Positions 14,542 through 23,354 are shown, counted from the stretch's first letter. The stretch: DNA of 64,000 nt from Taklimakanibacter sp050246735 (GCA_050246735.1 JBFWVM010000005.1:186001-250000), one strand, 5' to 3'. The notes: generated by a model not told the origin, from the letters alone. Numbers and translations are program-made.

Positions 14542-17514
14542 ATGCAGAGCCTCGTCACCCCTGGCCTCGAACGGCGGCTGCGCGCCGAGATTTCGGGCGA
14601 TGTGCTGTTCGATGCGTTCAGCCGCGGACGCTATGCGACGGACGCTTCGGCCTATCAGCAGATACCGGCGGGCGTGGTGGTGCCGCGCAGCATTGCCGAG
14701 GCCGAAACGGCCATCGCGCTGGCGCGCCGGGAGAACGTGCCGGTCACCGCCCGCGGCGGCGGAACGTCGCAGTGCGGCCAGGCGATCAACACCGGGCTGA
14801 TCGTCGACTGCTCGCGCCATCTCGACCACATCCTGGAGCTCGACGTGGCGAACCGGCGCTGCGTGGTCGAGCCGGGCATCGTGCTGGACGAGCTCAACCG
14901 GCAGCTCAGGCCGCATGGGCTCTGGTTCCCGGTCGACGTCTCCACCGCCTCGCGCTGCACCATCGGCGGCATGGCCGGCAACAACTCCTGCGGCGGGCGC
15001 TCGCTGCGCTACGGCACGATGCGCGACAACGTGCTGTCCGCCGATGCCGTCCTGGCCGATGGGGGGAAGGCGCATTTCGGCCCGGTCTCGCCGGATTTGA
15101 GCGAGCTGCCGCAGGACTCGCCGCTGCGGCCGCTGGCGCGGCGGCTGCTCGACATCGGCCGGCGCGAAGCCGGCGAGATCGAGGCGCGGTTCCCCAAGGT
15201 CCAGCGCCGGGTCGGCGGCTATAATCTCGACGCGCTGGTGCCGCGCAACGTCAACAATCTCGCCCATATACTGGTCGGCTCCGAGGGCACGCTCGGCTTC
15301 TCGACCAGGATCGAGCTGCAGCTGTGGCCGCTGCTCGGCCGGCGCGCCGTCGGTGCCTGTCATTTCGGCAGCTTCTACAAGGCCATGGACGCAGCGCAGC
15401 ACCTGGTCGGGCTGGGCCCGATCGCCATCGAGCTCATCGACCGGACGCTGCTCGGCCTGGCGGGCGAGATCGCCATGTTCCGCCCCACCCTCGAGCGTTT
15501 CGTGCGCGGCGAGCCCGACGCGATCCTGCTCGTCGAGTTCGCCGAGGATCCGGATGAGAACCTGCGCCGGCTGGCGCGCCTCCAGGAGCGGATGGGCGAT
15601 CTCGGCATCGGCTGGGACAGGACCGGCGCGCAGTGGGGCGGCGTCGTCGAGATCACCGATCCCGGACTGCAGACCGCCATCGCCGATCTGCGCACCTCGG
15701 GCCTCAACATCATGATGTCGATGAAGGACCAGGGCAAGCCGGTCTCCTTCGTCGAGGACTGCGCCGTCCCGCTCGAGCATCTCGCCGAATATACCGACCG
15801 CCTGACGCAGATATTCGAGAAGCACGGCACGCGCGGCACATGGTACGCGCATGCCTCGGTCGGTTGCCTGCATGTGCGCCCGGTGCTCAACCTCAGGCTC
15901 GACAAGGACGTGAAGGCGATGCGCGCCATCGCCGAGGAGGCCTTTGCGATGGTGCGCGCCTACAAGGGCTCGCATTCGGGCGAGCATGGCGACGGCATCG
16001 TGCGCTCGGAATTCCACGAATTCATGTTCGGAGAGCGCCTCGTGCAGGCTTTCGGCGAGGTGAAGCGGGCCTTCGATCCGACGGGCTTCTACAATCCGGG
16101 CAAGATCGTCGACGCGCCGAAATTCGACGACCGCCGGCTGTTCCGCTACGGGCCTCACTACCGGCCGGTCGAGTTCGAGACGCGGCTCGACTGGTCGGCC
16201 TTCCCGGGCAAGGGCCAAGGCTTTCAGGGCGCCGTCGAGATGTGCAACAACAACGGCGCCTGCCGCAAGCTGGCCGGCGGCACGATGTGCCCCTCCTACC
16301 GGGTCACGCGCAACGAGCGCGACGTGACGCGCGGCCGCGCCAACGCCCTGCGGCTCGCCATATCGGGCCAGCTCGGCCCGGACGCCTTCGCCGGCGACGC
16401 CATGATGGAGACGCTGCGGCTCTGCGTCTCCTGCAAGGGCTGCCGGCGCGAATGCCCGACCGGCGTCGACATGGCGCGCATGAAGATCGAGGTGCTGGCG
16501 GCGCGCGCCGCGCGCCACGGCCATTCGCTGCGCGACCGCCTCGTCGGCTGGCTGCCGCGCTATGCGCCCTATGCGGCGAAGGTTCCCTGGCTCCTCAACC
16601 TGCGCGACCGCCTGCCGGGCGCGGCGCGGCTCGCGGAAGGCCTCACCGGCTTCAGCGCCGGGCGCCGCCTGCCCGGATGGCGCAGCGACGTATTTCGCGA
16701 CGGATGCGACGCCCATGGCGGCGCGCAGGGCTCGCCGGTCGTCCTGTTCGCCGACACCTTCAACCGTTATTTCGAGCGCGAGACTCTCGACGCCGCCGTG
16801 ACGGTTCTGGCGGCGGGCGGCTATCGCGTGCATGTCGCGAGGCCAGCCGACGGCAATGCGCGGCCGCTCTGCTGCGGGCGCACCTTCCTGTCGGTCGGGC
16901 GCGTCGATCGGGCGAGAGAGGAGGCGGCCCGCGTGCTCGCGGCGGTCGAGCCCTATCTCGACATGGGCGCGCCGGTCATCGGGCTCGAGCCGAGCTGCCT
17001 CTATTCCTTCCGTGACGAGGTGCCGGCCTTCCTGCCGGGCGAAAAGGCGGCGCGGCTCGCCGCCAATGCGGTCCTCCTTGAGGAATTCCTGGCCCGCGAG
17101 GCCGATGCCGGCCGGCTCGCGCTCTCCCTGGCGCCCGTCGCGCGCAAGGCGCTGCTCCACGGCCATTGCCACCAGAAGAGCTTCGCGTCCATGGGGGCCG
17201 TCGAGAAGACGCTGCGCCTCGTGCCCGGCCTCGAGGTCGAGACGGTGGAGTCGAGCTGCTGCGGCATGGCCGGCGCCTTCGGCTATGGCGCCGACACCAT
17301 CGAGGTTTCGCGCGCGATGGGCGAACTGTCCTTGCTGCCGGCGGTGCGCGCGGCCGCCACGGACACGCTGATCGTCGCCGACGGCACCTCCTGCCGCCAC
17401 CAGATCCGCGACGGTGCCTCGCGCGAGGCAGTCCACGTCGCCCGGGTCCTGGCCACGAGCCTAGCCGCCGCCCGCGGCGCGAATAGCAATATGCTTCGCA
17501 CCGCCGCTGAATGA
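14542..17514 (+). CDS. FAD-binding and Fe-S oxidoreductase (GlcD-GlcF/YdiJ-like fusion)
   Basis: 990-aa fused D-2-hydroxyacid dehydrogenase. The N-terminal half is a PCMH-type FAD domain (PVTARGGGTSQCGQAINTG, CTIGGMAGNNSCGGRSLRYG) followed by the FAD-oxidase C domain, with HSGEHGDGIVRSEF at its end. Two 4Fe-4S clusters follow (CNNNGACRKLAGGTMCPSY and CVSCKGCRRECPTG), then two CCG domains (CCGRTFLSVGR and ESSCCGMAGAFGYG) as in GlcF. This architecture matches YdiJ/D-2-hydroxyglutarate dehydrogenase-type enzymes; substrates include D-2-hydroxyglutarate, D-lactate and glycolate. Electrons probably go to the quinone pool. Neighbouring carboxylate transporter and glyoxylate aminotransferase support a hydroxyacid role. 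Confidence 0.88.
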   Translation: MQSLVTPGLERRLRAEISGDVLFDAFSRGRYATDASAYQQIPAGVVVPRSIAEAETAIALARRENVPVTARGGGTSQCGQAINTGLIVDCSRHLDHILELDVANRRCVVEPGIVLDELNRQLRPHGLWFPVDVSTASRCTIGGMAGNNSCGGRSLRYGTMRDNVLSADAVLADGGKAHFGPVSPDLSELPQDSPLRPLARRLLDIGRREAGEIEARFPKVQRRVGGYNLDALVPRNVNNLAHILVGSEGTLGFSTRIELQLWPLLGRRAVGACHFGSFYKAMDAAQHLVGLGPIAIELIDRTLLGLAGEIAMFRPTLERFVRGEPDAILLVEFAEDPDENLRRLARLQERMGDLGIGWDRTGAQWGGVVEITDPGLQTAIADLRTSGLNIMMSMKDQGKPVSFVEDCAVPLEHLAEYTDRLTQIFEKHGTRGTWYAHASVGCLHVRPVLNLRLDKDVKAMRAIAEEAFAMVRAYKGSHSGEHGDGIVRSEFHEFMFGERLVQAFGEVKRAFDPTGFYNPGKIVDAPKFDDRRLFRYGPHYRPVEFETRLDWSAFPGKGQGFQGAVEMCNNNGACRKLAGGTMCPSYRVTRNERDVTRGRANALRLAISGQLGPDAFAGDAMMETLRLCVSCKGCRRECPTGVDMARMKIEVLAARAARHGHSLRDRLVGWLPRYAPYAAKVPWLLNLRDRLPGAARLAEGLTGFSAGRRLPGWRSDVFRDGCDAHGGAQGSPVVLFADTFNRYFERETLDAAVTVLAAGGYRVHVARPADGNARPLCCGRTFLSVGRVDRAREEAARVLAAVEPYLDMGAPVIGLEPSCLYSFRDEVPAFLPGEKAARLAANAVLLEEFLAREADAGRLALSLAPVARKALLHGHCHQKSFASMGAVEKTLRLVPGLEVETVESSCCGMAGAFGYGADTIEVSRAMGELSLLPAVRAAATDTLIVADGTSCRHQIRDGASREAVHVARVLATSLAAARGANSNMLRTAAE

Positions 17515-17675
17515 CCGGATGGTCTCCCCGTTGGACCTGTGATGGAAGCAGAGCGCGATGAGTTTTGGCCGATCCGCCGTCTTCGCGACAGCTCGCTCAG
17601 CCAGATATACTGGTGAAGCGGGGAGGCAGGGTTGAAAGAACGCGCCGCGTCCAGGCCATGCGTGAGGTGTTCTGA

Positions 17676-18004
17676 ATGTTCATTCGCCAGCTCAATTATC
17701 TCATCGCTTTGGACAAGCACTGGCATTTCGGCCGGGCGGCGGAAAGCTGTCATGTCTCGCAGCCGGCCCTGTCGAACGGGATCAGGGAGCTGGAGCGCGA
17801 ACTCGGTATCACGATCATCAAGCGCAACCGAACCTTCGAGGGGATCACGCCGGAGGGCGAACGTGTCATCCTGTGGGTCTGTCAGGTCCTGGCCTCGCTG
17901 GAGGGGCTCTGGCAGGAAGCCGATCTGGTCCGCAGCGTGCCGCGGGACATCTGACGATTGGCGTCATTCCCACCGCGAGCCATGCCGCGACGCTGCTTAG
18001 CTAA
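17676..18004 (+). pseudogene. LysR-family regulator fragment, frameshifted and truncated
   Basis: The first frame encodes 92 aa with a complete LysR helix-turn-helix (FIRQLNYLIALDKHWHFG, SCHVSQPALSNGIRELEREL). It stops at 17954. In another frame from about 17942 the expected next segment is readable as GHLTIGVIPTASHAATLLS, the usual start of the LysR ligand domain, before a stop at 18002-18004. So the gene suffered a frameshift and lost nearly all of its roughly 200-aa effector domain. LysR genes of this type commonly neighbour formate/oxalate genes, and an OFA-type MFS gene is directly downstream (convergent), suggesting the remains of a once larger locus (inference). Confidence 0.75.
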
Positions 18005-18047
18005 ATCATTGATTTGCCTACACTTACCCGAATCTGCGCAAGTTGGG

Positions 18048-19409
18048 CTAATTCTTGGAGGCCTCTCCGCCCTTGCCCCCGGGTGCCGCGCCGGCCAAGA
18101 CCTGAAGCAGAATCCGCCGCGGCACGAAGCGGTCGTCATTGACCAGGAAGCTGAAGGTGAAGGCGACCCCGAGCACGAGGATGTTGAGCAGGAACGCATA
18201 GATGATGGCGCGGTCCGGATAGCTGTCCTTGATGCTCGCGACCACGAGCGGCCCGACCACGCCGGCGGCCGACCAGGCGGTGAGGATGATGCCATAGAGG
18301 CGCGACATGCGCTTGGTGCCGTAGACGTCCATGACCATCGACGGCATGATCGCGAAGCCGCCGCCGAAGCAGCTCAGCACATAGCACACCAGGATGGCGA
18401 AGACCCACGGGTCGTGCTCCGTCATCAGGAGGCCGAACACCACCAGCTGCGAGGCGAACAGGACGCGGAAGGTGTTGATGCGGCCGAGCCGCTCCGAAAC
18501 GGCACCCCAGGCGATGCGCCCCACGCCGTTGAAGAGCGAGCTGACGGCGATCAGCGTGGCGCCGTAGCCGGCGAGGACCGACCGCTCCAGGGTCGGGTGG
18601 TCGAGCCTCCACAGGTCCTGGTACAGAGGCGACAGAAAGCTGATGATCGAGATGCCGGCGGTTATGTTGAGAAAGAAGATGAACCACATGATCGCGTACT
18701 GGCCGGCCAGGAGATACTCCCCGAGCGGCAGGTCGGCCGCCTGCTCGGCGCGCGCATAGGGACCGTCGCCGAAGCTCTCCCGCTGGGCCGCAGGAACGAA
18801 GCCGGCGGGGAGATAGCCGTCCGGAGGGTTCTTCAAAAGCGCCGCCGAGCCCAGCGCGACCGAGCCGAGGATGGCGCCCAGCGCCGCGAACACCAGGGTC
18901 AGGTTCCCGGAAAGCAGGCGCATCAGCATCGGCGCCAGCACGACGCTGAGGACGAAGGCGCCCAGCCCGAAGCCCATGGCGACGATGCCGGTCAGCTGCC
19001 CGCGCCGGTCGGGGAACCACTTGATGACGGTCGCCATCGGCGTCACATAGCCGAGCCCGATGCCGATGCCGCTGACGGCGCCGTAGCCCAGGTAGAACAG
19101 CGGCAGGCTTTCCACCGCAAGCGCGAGCGCCGCCAGGGCGTAGCCCGCCGCGAACAGCAGGCTGCCGCCGACGGCCAGCTTGCGCGGCCCGATCCGGGCG
19201 AGATTGATCCCGCCCCACGCCGCCGACAGGCCGAGACAGCCGATGTTCAGGCTGAACGCCCATGAGGTGTCGGTGTTGCTCCAGCGGAACTGCTCCACCA
19301 GAAGCGGCTGGAAATAGCTCCAGGCATAGACGGTGCCGAGACAGAGCTGCAGGACCGTGCAGGCTGCGGCGACCAGCCAGCGGCTGGGCGCGCGTTGCGG
19401 CGCGCCCAT
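18048..19409 (-). CDS. MFS transporter, OFA (oxalate/formate antiporter) family
   Basis: 12-span secondary transporter, 453 aa. It starts MGAPQRAPSRWLVAAACTVL with the OFA-like first helix LCLGTVYAWSYFQPLL. The MFS loop motif appears as WGGINLARIGPRKLAVGG and in the second half as GRIAWGAVSERLGR. Start 19409 lies 2 nt after the upstream stop; an upstream extension in frame would overlap the Cache gene. Substrate may be oxalate, formate or another small monocarboxylate. It is the last gene of an operon with a periplasmic binding protein and a Cache/HAMP membrane protein. Confidence 0.85.
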   Translation of the reverse strand: MGAPQRAPSRWLVAAACTVLQLCLGTVYAWSYFQPLLVEQFRWSNTDTSWAFSLNIGCLGLSAAWGGINLARIGPRKLAVGGSLLFAAGYALAALALAVESLPLFYLGYGAVSGIGIGLGYVTPMATVIKWFPDRRGQLTGIVAMGFGLGAFVLSVVLAPMLMRLLSGNLTLVFAALGAILGSVALGSAALLKNPPDGYLPAGFVPAAQRESFGDGPYARAEQAADLPLGEYLLAGQYAIMWFIFFLNITAGISIISFLSPLYQDLWRLDHPTLERSVLAGYGATLIAVSSLFNGVGRIAWGAVSERLGRINTFRVLFASQLVVFGLLMTEHDPWVFAILVCYVLSCFGGGFAIMPSMVMDVYGTKRMSRLYGIILTAWSAAGVVGPLVVASIKDSYPDRAIIYAFLLNILVLGVAFTFSFLVNDDRFVPRRILLQVLAGAAPGGKGGEASKN

Positions 19410-19411
19410 GC

Positions 19412-20125
19412 CTAGGTCCCCTTGCCGGACGCCTTGCGGATCAGCCTGCCGAGCTCGCCGACCTCGTCGATGCGCATGAAGAGGCGCTCGAGCTGCGAGG
19501 GCGGCGGCGGCGAGTGCGTCTCGCCGGACAGGGAATGCCACGCATAGCTGCCCAGGTGATGGAGCGGCCGCGACACCTGGTACATCAGCGCGTAGCACGC
19601 GAGCACGCTGATGACGAGGATGATGGTGAGAAGGTAGACGACCCTGCCGATGGCCGTCTGGACCTGCAGGGCGAAGTAGCCCTTGTCCATGCCGACATGC
19701 ACGCGCCCGGCCTGGCCGGCGATGATGTCCGCCGTCACCTCCGAAAAGTTTCCGAGGCCGGCGAGCGAGCGCTCATAGACCTCCTTCCCGTCCTTGTAGT
19801 CGGCGGCGATCTCCTCCGGCACGCCGGGCACGAAGGTATGGGCGATGATGGTGCCCTTTCCGTCCACGACGAAGACATAGGAGACGCCGGGGATCTCGAG
19901 ATACTGGTCGATGACCGACTGGAGGGCCGAATAGTTCTGGTTGACGATGAGGTCGCTGTCCGAATTGGCGATGGCGCGCGCGATCGCCCGGCTGCTGGTG
20001 AGGAAATAGCCGGTCAGCTGGCGGTCGACGGTGCGGACATAGATGATCGAAGTCGACACCAGGATGAGCCCCATGATGGCGAACACGCCGAACAGCGTCT
20101 TCTGATAGAACCGGGCGATCTTCAT
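19412..20125 (-). CDS. membrane protein: Cache sensor, TM, HAMP, no output domain
   Basis: 237 aa from the ATG at 20125, which overlaps the upstream stop (ATGA). First membrane helix about residues 10-28 (TLFGVFAIMGLILVSTSIIY). A roughly 130-aa extracytoplasmic domain follows that looks like a single Cache sensor (LQSVIDQYLEIPGVSYVFVV, GRVHVGMDKGYFAL). Then come a second helix (VVYLLTIILVISVLACYALM) and a HAMP-like linker (VSRPLHHLGSYAWHSLSG, DEVGELGRLIRKASGKGT). The protein ends there: no kinase, cyclase, GGDEF or chemotaxis domain. It is sandwiched between a binding-protein gene and an MFS gene. Its partner is unknown; it may relay receptor state to the MFS protein or to a separate kinase (inference). 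Confidence 0.75.
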   Translation of the reverse strand: MKIARFYQKTLFGVFAIMGLILVSTSIIYVRTVDRQLTGYFLTSSRAIARAIANSDSDLIVNQNYSALQSVIDQYLEIPGVSYVFVVDGKGTIIAHTFVPGVPEEIAADYKDGKEVYERSLAGLGNFSEVTADIIAGQAGRVHVGMDKGYFALQVQTAIGRVVYLLTIILVISVLACYALMYQVSRPLHHLGSYAWHSLSGETHSPPPPSQLERLFMRIDEVGELGRLIRKASGKGT

Positions 20126-21531
20126 CGTTTCAGCCAAGCCTCCCACTCACCGTCGTGCAAGGGCACGAATTGGCTGCCCCGGACCACGGTATAGTAGACC
20201 TGGTCCGAGGCCTGGCGCCGGCCCTGGGCGCCGCCGAAGGAAAGCGGCTGTCCGAGGCCCAGATCGAAGTCGCCCATGCCGAGCGCCGCCTGCGCCAGGC
20301 CGGCGCGGCCGGGTTCGGCGCCCATCCGCCGCAGGATCGCGACGATGAGCTTGGCGTTCAGATAGCCTTCGAGGCTCACCGAGCTGTAAGGAAGCGGCGC
20401 ATATTCCGATTCCGCCGTCTTGCCGTCCGGATAGATCAGGGAGTCCGGCGGCATGAGGGCGTCGCGGTAGCGGTCCATCGCCTGGCGATATTCATGCACG
20501 GCCGGCAGCGAATCCTCCTGATAGCTCGGCACGACCTGGGAGCTCACCAGCCCCATGGTGTAGTCCTTGCCGGACTTTCGCCCGGCATCGGCAAGCAGTC
20601 CGAGCATGACGTCGGCGGCGACGAAGGAGATCGTCGCGACCGGACAGCCGACATTCCTGTCGCGCATGTCGCGGACGAATCCGGCGCAGGCCGGAGAGGT
20701 GCCGACGCAGACGACGGCGTCGGGCGCGAGGCGCTCCATGACCGCCACCTGGGAATCGTAGCTCTGGTCGAAGGGCGAACCGCGCCGGTAGGTGGCTTCG
20801 CCGGCGATCTCCAGCCCGTGCCTGGCCAATGCCGCGCGCACCCCCGCCCATCCCGCCCGGCCATAGGCGTCCGCCTGATAGAACACCGCGATGCGGGTCC
20901 GGTTCGCGGCGACGAAGTGATCGACGAGGCCTCTGGTCTCCTGGTCGTATGAGGCGCGCAGGTTGAAGGCGAACCTGTCATAGGGCGCGATCCGGTCGGT
21001 GTCGGCTCCGGTGAAGGGGAAGAACAGGATGAAGTGCTCGGCCTGGCGCATCCGCAGCAGCGGCAGTGTGCGGTTCATGGTCGGCGTGCCGACATAGGAG
21101 AAGAGCGCGAAGACGTCGTCTTCCATCAGCCGCAGCGTGTTGCGGACCGCGAGGTCGGGCTCGTACCTGTCGTCATAGGCGGTGATCCCGACGCGCCTGC
21201 CGTCGATGCCGCCCGCCTCGTTGAGCGGATTGAGATAGGCCATGGCGCCGCGATAGAGCTCGATGCTGAGCGCGCGCGCGCTCGCCGAAAAGTCCGCCGA
21301 CATGCCGAGGCGGATTTCGCCCGCGCCTGGGGCCGCCGCCGTGTCCTGCGCCCCGGCAGGATTGCCGAAGAGCGTGACGAGCGCCAGGAGGCTGAGCGCC
21401 AGGATTGGTCTCAAACCGAGATTGATGTGCAGGTTCGCCCCCCAGCGTGGCATTTCAGTCGACCGGACTTGCGTCTTTCTTCGCGCATGCGCAGCGATGA
21501 GACTTTTTACCAGACTAGTTCCCGGAATCAT
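20122..21531 (-). CDS. ABC-type branched-chain amino acid/amide receptor-like periplasmic protein
   Basis: 469 aa, type-I periplasmic binding protein (LivK/Peripla_BP_6 class): EIRLGMSADFSASARALSIE, NEAGGIDGRRVGITAYDDRY, RTRIAVFYQADAYGRAGWAG, PDAVVCVGTSPACAGFVRDM. The ATG at 21531 has GGAGC about 10 nt upstream but gives a long positively charged leader before the hydrophobic segment; an ATG at 21453 would give a conventional signal peptide ending near PAGAQ. No ABC permease or ATPase lies nearby. Instead a Cache-HAMP protein and an MFS transporter follow in the operon, so it probably serves as a sensory receptor rather than a transport component. Confidence 0.8.
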   Translation of the reverse strand: MIPGTSLVKSLIAAHARRKTQVRSTEMPRWGANLHINLGLRPILALSLLALVTLFGNPAGAQDTAAAPGAGEIRLGMSADFSASARALSIELYRGAMAYLNPLNEAGGIDGRRVGITAYDDRYEPDLAVRNTLRLMEDDVFALFSYVGTPTMNRTLPLLRMRQAEHFILFFPFTGADTDRIAPYDRFAFNLRASYDQETRGLVDHFVAANRTRIAVFYQADAYGRAGWAGVRAALARHGLEIAGEATYRRGSPFDQSYDSQVAVMERLAPDAVVCVGTSPACAGFVRDMRDRNVGCPVATISFVAADVMLGLLADAGRKSGKDYTMGLVSSQVVPSYQEDSLPAVHEYRQAMDRYRDALMPPDSLIYPDGKTAESEYAPLPYSSVSLEGYLNAKLIVAILRRMGAEPGRAGLAQAALGMGDFDLGLGQPLSFGGAQGRRQASDQVYYTVVRGSQFVPLHDGEWEAWLKR

Positions 21532-21637
21532 AGAAAGACTGCTCCAGGTGAAAATTCCGCCCGAAGCTCCCGTGAGCGCGGCCGCGCCGGATTGTCGGGT
21601 GAGCCCCCGGCTTTCTGCCGGTTGGCCGGGCGAGGAT

Positions 21638-22630
21638 CTACACCTTCTCCCACTTGCGGCTCTTCTCCGAGCGGAAGAAGGCGTCGATGATCTTCATGTT
21701 CTGCACCGCGTCCTTGATGCCGTAGGCTCCTTTCTCCTCCTTGCGGATGATGCGGCCGAAGGCTTCCGCCTGCAGCTGGTACTGGTCGCTCACCGGGAGC
21801 TCGTAGGTCCTGCCCTCGTTCATCGCCATGCCCTGCACGAAATAGCGGTTCTTCCGGTCGGGCGGCGCGTTGAACGGGATCTCGACCTCGATGCGCCCCT
21901 TGGTGCCGGCGATCTGCACGCGCTGGAAGGGCGCCGCCTGGGTCGAGATGGCGAAGGACAGCTGCCGGCCCTTGCCGAAATCGGCGAGCCCGCTCGCGGT
22001 GCGGTCGGTCCTGAAGACGGGGTCGCGGTCGAAGACCGCCGTCACCGCCTTGGGCTCGGCGTCGAAGATGTAGCGCGCGACCGTGATCGGATAGCAGCCG
22101 ATGTCGAGCAGACCGCCGCCGCCGATCCCGGCGATGTTGCGCACGTTCTTCGGGTCGTCGAGATAATAGGAGAAGAACACCTGGATGAGGCGAAGCGTGC
22201 CGATCTCGCCCTTCGCCACCCGCTCGCGCACCGCCCGCCACTGCAGAGCATGGCGCACCATGAAGGCTTCCGCCACATGGATGCCCTTCGGCACCTTCTT
22301 GAGCTTCTTGGCCTCCTTGGCGGTGATGGCGATGGGCTTCTCGCACAGCACGTGCTTGCCGGCCCGGGCGGCGGCGAGGGTCAGCGGCACGTGCAGGTGG
22401 TTGGGCAGGGGATTGTAGACCGCCTCGATCTCGGGGTCGGCCAGCATCTCCTCATAGGAGCCGTAGGCCCGCTTGATGCCGAGCTTCTTCGCCGCGGCCT
22501 CGGCCGTCTTCCTGTCGCGCGAGGAGATCGCCGCGACCTCGAGCGCCTTGCTCTTCAGCATGCCCGGTATGACCTTGGCCATGCCGATATTGGCGGTCGA
22601 GACGATGCCCCATTTGACCGGCTTCTTCAT
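21638..22630 (-). CDS. Gfo/Idh/MocA family NAD(P)-dependent oxidoreductase
   Basis: 330-aa sugar/inositol dehydrogenase-like enzyme. Rossmann start VKWGIVSTANIGMAKVIPGM, the EKP motif (HVLCEKPIAITAKEA) and the catalytic region GGGGLLDIGCYPITVARYIF typical of the family. Start 22630 has GGAGCAGG just upstream and overlaps the repressor stop by 4 nt. Substrate unknown. It shares an operon with the BetI-like repressor, so it may be induced with choline genes, although no direct role in choline breakdown is known. Confidence 0.85.
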   Translation of the reverse strand: MKKPVKWGIVSTANIGMAKVIPGMLKSKALEVAAISSRDRKTAEAAAKKLGIKRAYGSYEEMLADPEIEAVYNPLPNHLHVPLTLAAARAGKHVLCEKPIAITAKEAKKLKKVPKGIHVAEAFMVRHALQWRAVRERVAKGEIGTLRLIQVFFSYYLDDPKNVRNIAGIGGGGLLDIGCYPITVARYIFDAEPKAVTAVFDRDPVFRTDRTASGLADFGKGRQLSFAISTQAAPFQRVQIAGTKGRIEVEIPFNAPPDRKNRYFVQGMAMNEGRTYELPVSDQYQLQAEAFGRIIRKEEKGAYGIKDAVQNMKIIDAFFRSEKSRKWEKV

Positions 22631-23229
22631 GTCCTGCTCCCTCGCTGGTAATCGCCTGCGATCATCGCGTCGGCATAGGCGCGGGTCAGCGCGCGCGGCA
22701 CTTCCGCGTCGTCGGGCCGGCCGGTCAGCGCATAGCGCAGCCACAGGCCGTCGATGAGGGCGCCGATGCCGATCGCCACGTCACGAGCGCGCTCGCGTCC
22801 GATGAGCGGCACGAGATTGTAGAGAAGATTGCTGTGCAGCCGCCGGTGATAGATGCGCAGGATGCGCTGCAGCTTGTCGGAATCGCGCGCATTGCCGTAG
22901 AGCGCGAGCCAGGCGCTGAACACCTCCTCGGAGAACTGCTCGTCGCCATAGGAGGCATGGATGATCGCATGGATGCGCTCACGCGGAGTCCTTGCGGCTC
23001 TGAGCCGCAGCACCGCCTCGTGGCGCAGGGCCTCGAGCAGCGATCGCATGGTGGACGCGAGCAGGTCGGTCTTGTCGGTGAAATAGTGATGCACGATGCC
23101 GGTCGACACCCCGGCCTTGCGGGCGATGCGGGCGACCGTTGCGCTCGAGAAACCGTGCTCGTGTATGGACGCGATCGCCGCATCGATGAGCTGCTGGCGG
23201 CGGATCGGCTTCATTCCCCTCTTGGGCAT
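22627..23229 (-). CDS. betI: TetR-family repressor, BetI type
   Basis: 200-aa regulator. TetR helix-turn-helix at the N-terminus (RRQQLIDAAIASIHEHGF, VARIARKAGVSTGIVHHYFT) and a C-terminal domain with BetI-like stretches (FSAWLALYGNARDSDKLQRI, GIGALIDGLWLRYAL). BetI represses choline/betaine genes and is released by choline. Start 23229 has a GAGGGG ribosome-binding site; a longer start adds nine unlikely residues. It is divergent from choXWV, with a perfect palindrome in between. Confidence 0.87.
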   Translation of the reverse strand: MPKRGMKPIRRQQLIDAAIASIHEHGFSSATVARIARKAGVSTGIVHHYFTDKTDLLASTMRSLLEALRHEAVLRLRAARTPRERIHAIIHASYGDEQFSEEVFSAWLALYGNARDSDKLQRILRIYHRRLHSNLLYNLVPLIGRERARDVAIGIGALIDGLWLRYALTGRPDDAEVPRALTRAYADAMIAGDYQRGSRT

Positions 23230-23267
23230 CGGCCCCTCGCGACAATGGCTCGCCAACCTATTCGTTC

Positions 23268-23285
23268 ATTGGACGTCCGTCCAAT
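23268..23285. promoter_or_regulatory. BetI-type operator palindrome and choX promoter region
   Basis: ATTGGACGTCCGTCCAAT is a perfect 18-bp palindrome (8-bp arms, 2-nt centre) between betI and choX, of the kind expected for a BetI operator. A -35-like TTGACG follows at 23293-23298 for the choX direction; the -10 is weak (TAGTCT around 23318 is one choice). Occupancy by the repressor would block both divergent promoters. Confidence 0.65.
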
Positions 23286-23354
23286 AAAAAGCTTGACGAT
23301 CCCCCGGCAAAGGAGAGTAGTCTTTCTTCCAAAGATATCCATAGGGAGGATGAG

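Noticed and set aside
14473..17436. A nearly 1000-codon open frame antisense to the FAD/Fe-S dehydrogenase gene
   Set aside because: Its product is Arg/Asp/His-rich low-complexity sequence without motifs, and the sense strand encodes a clear enzyme. Such shadows are normal in GC-rich DNA; the same holds for long antisense frames opposite lepA and pheT.
17540..17600. Short open frame starting ATGGAAGCAGAG before the LysR fragment
   Set aside because: About 20 codons, no family resemblance; most likely intergenic.
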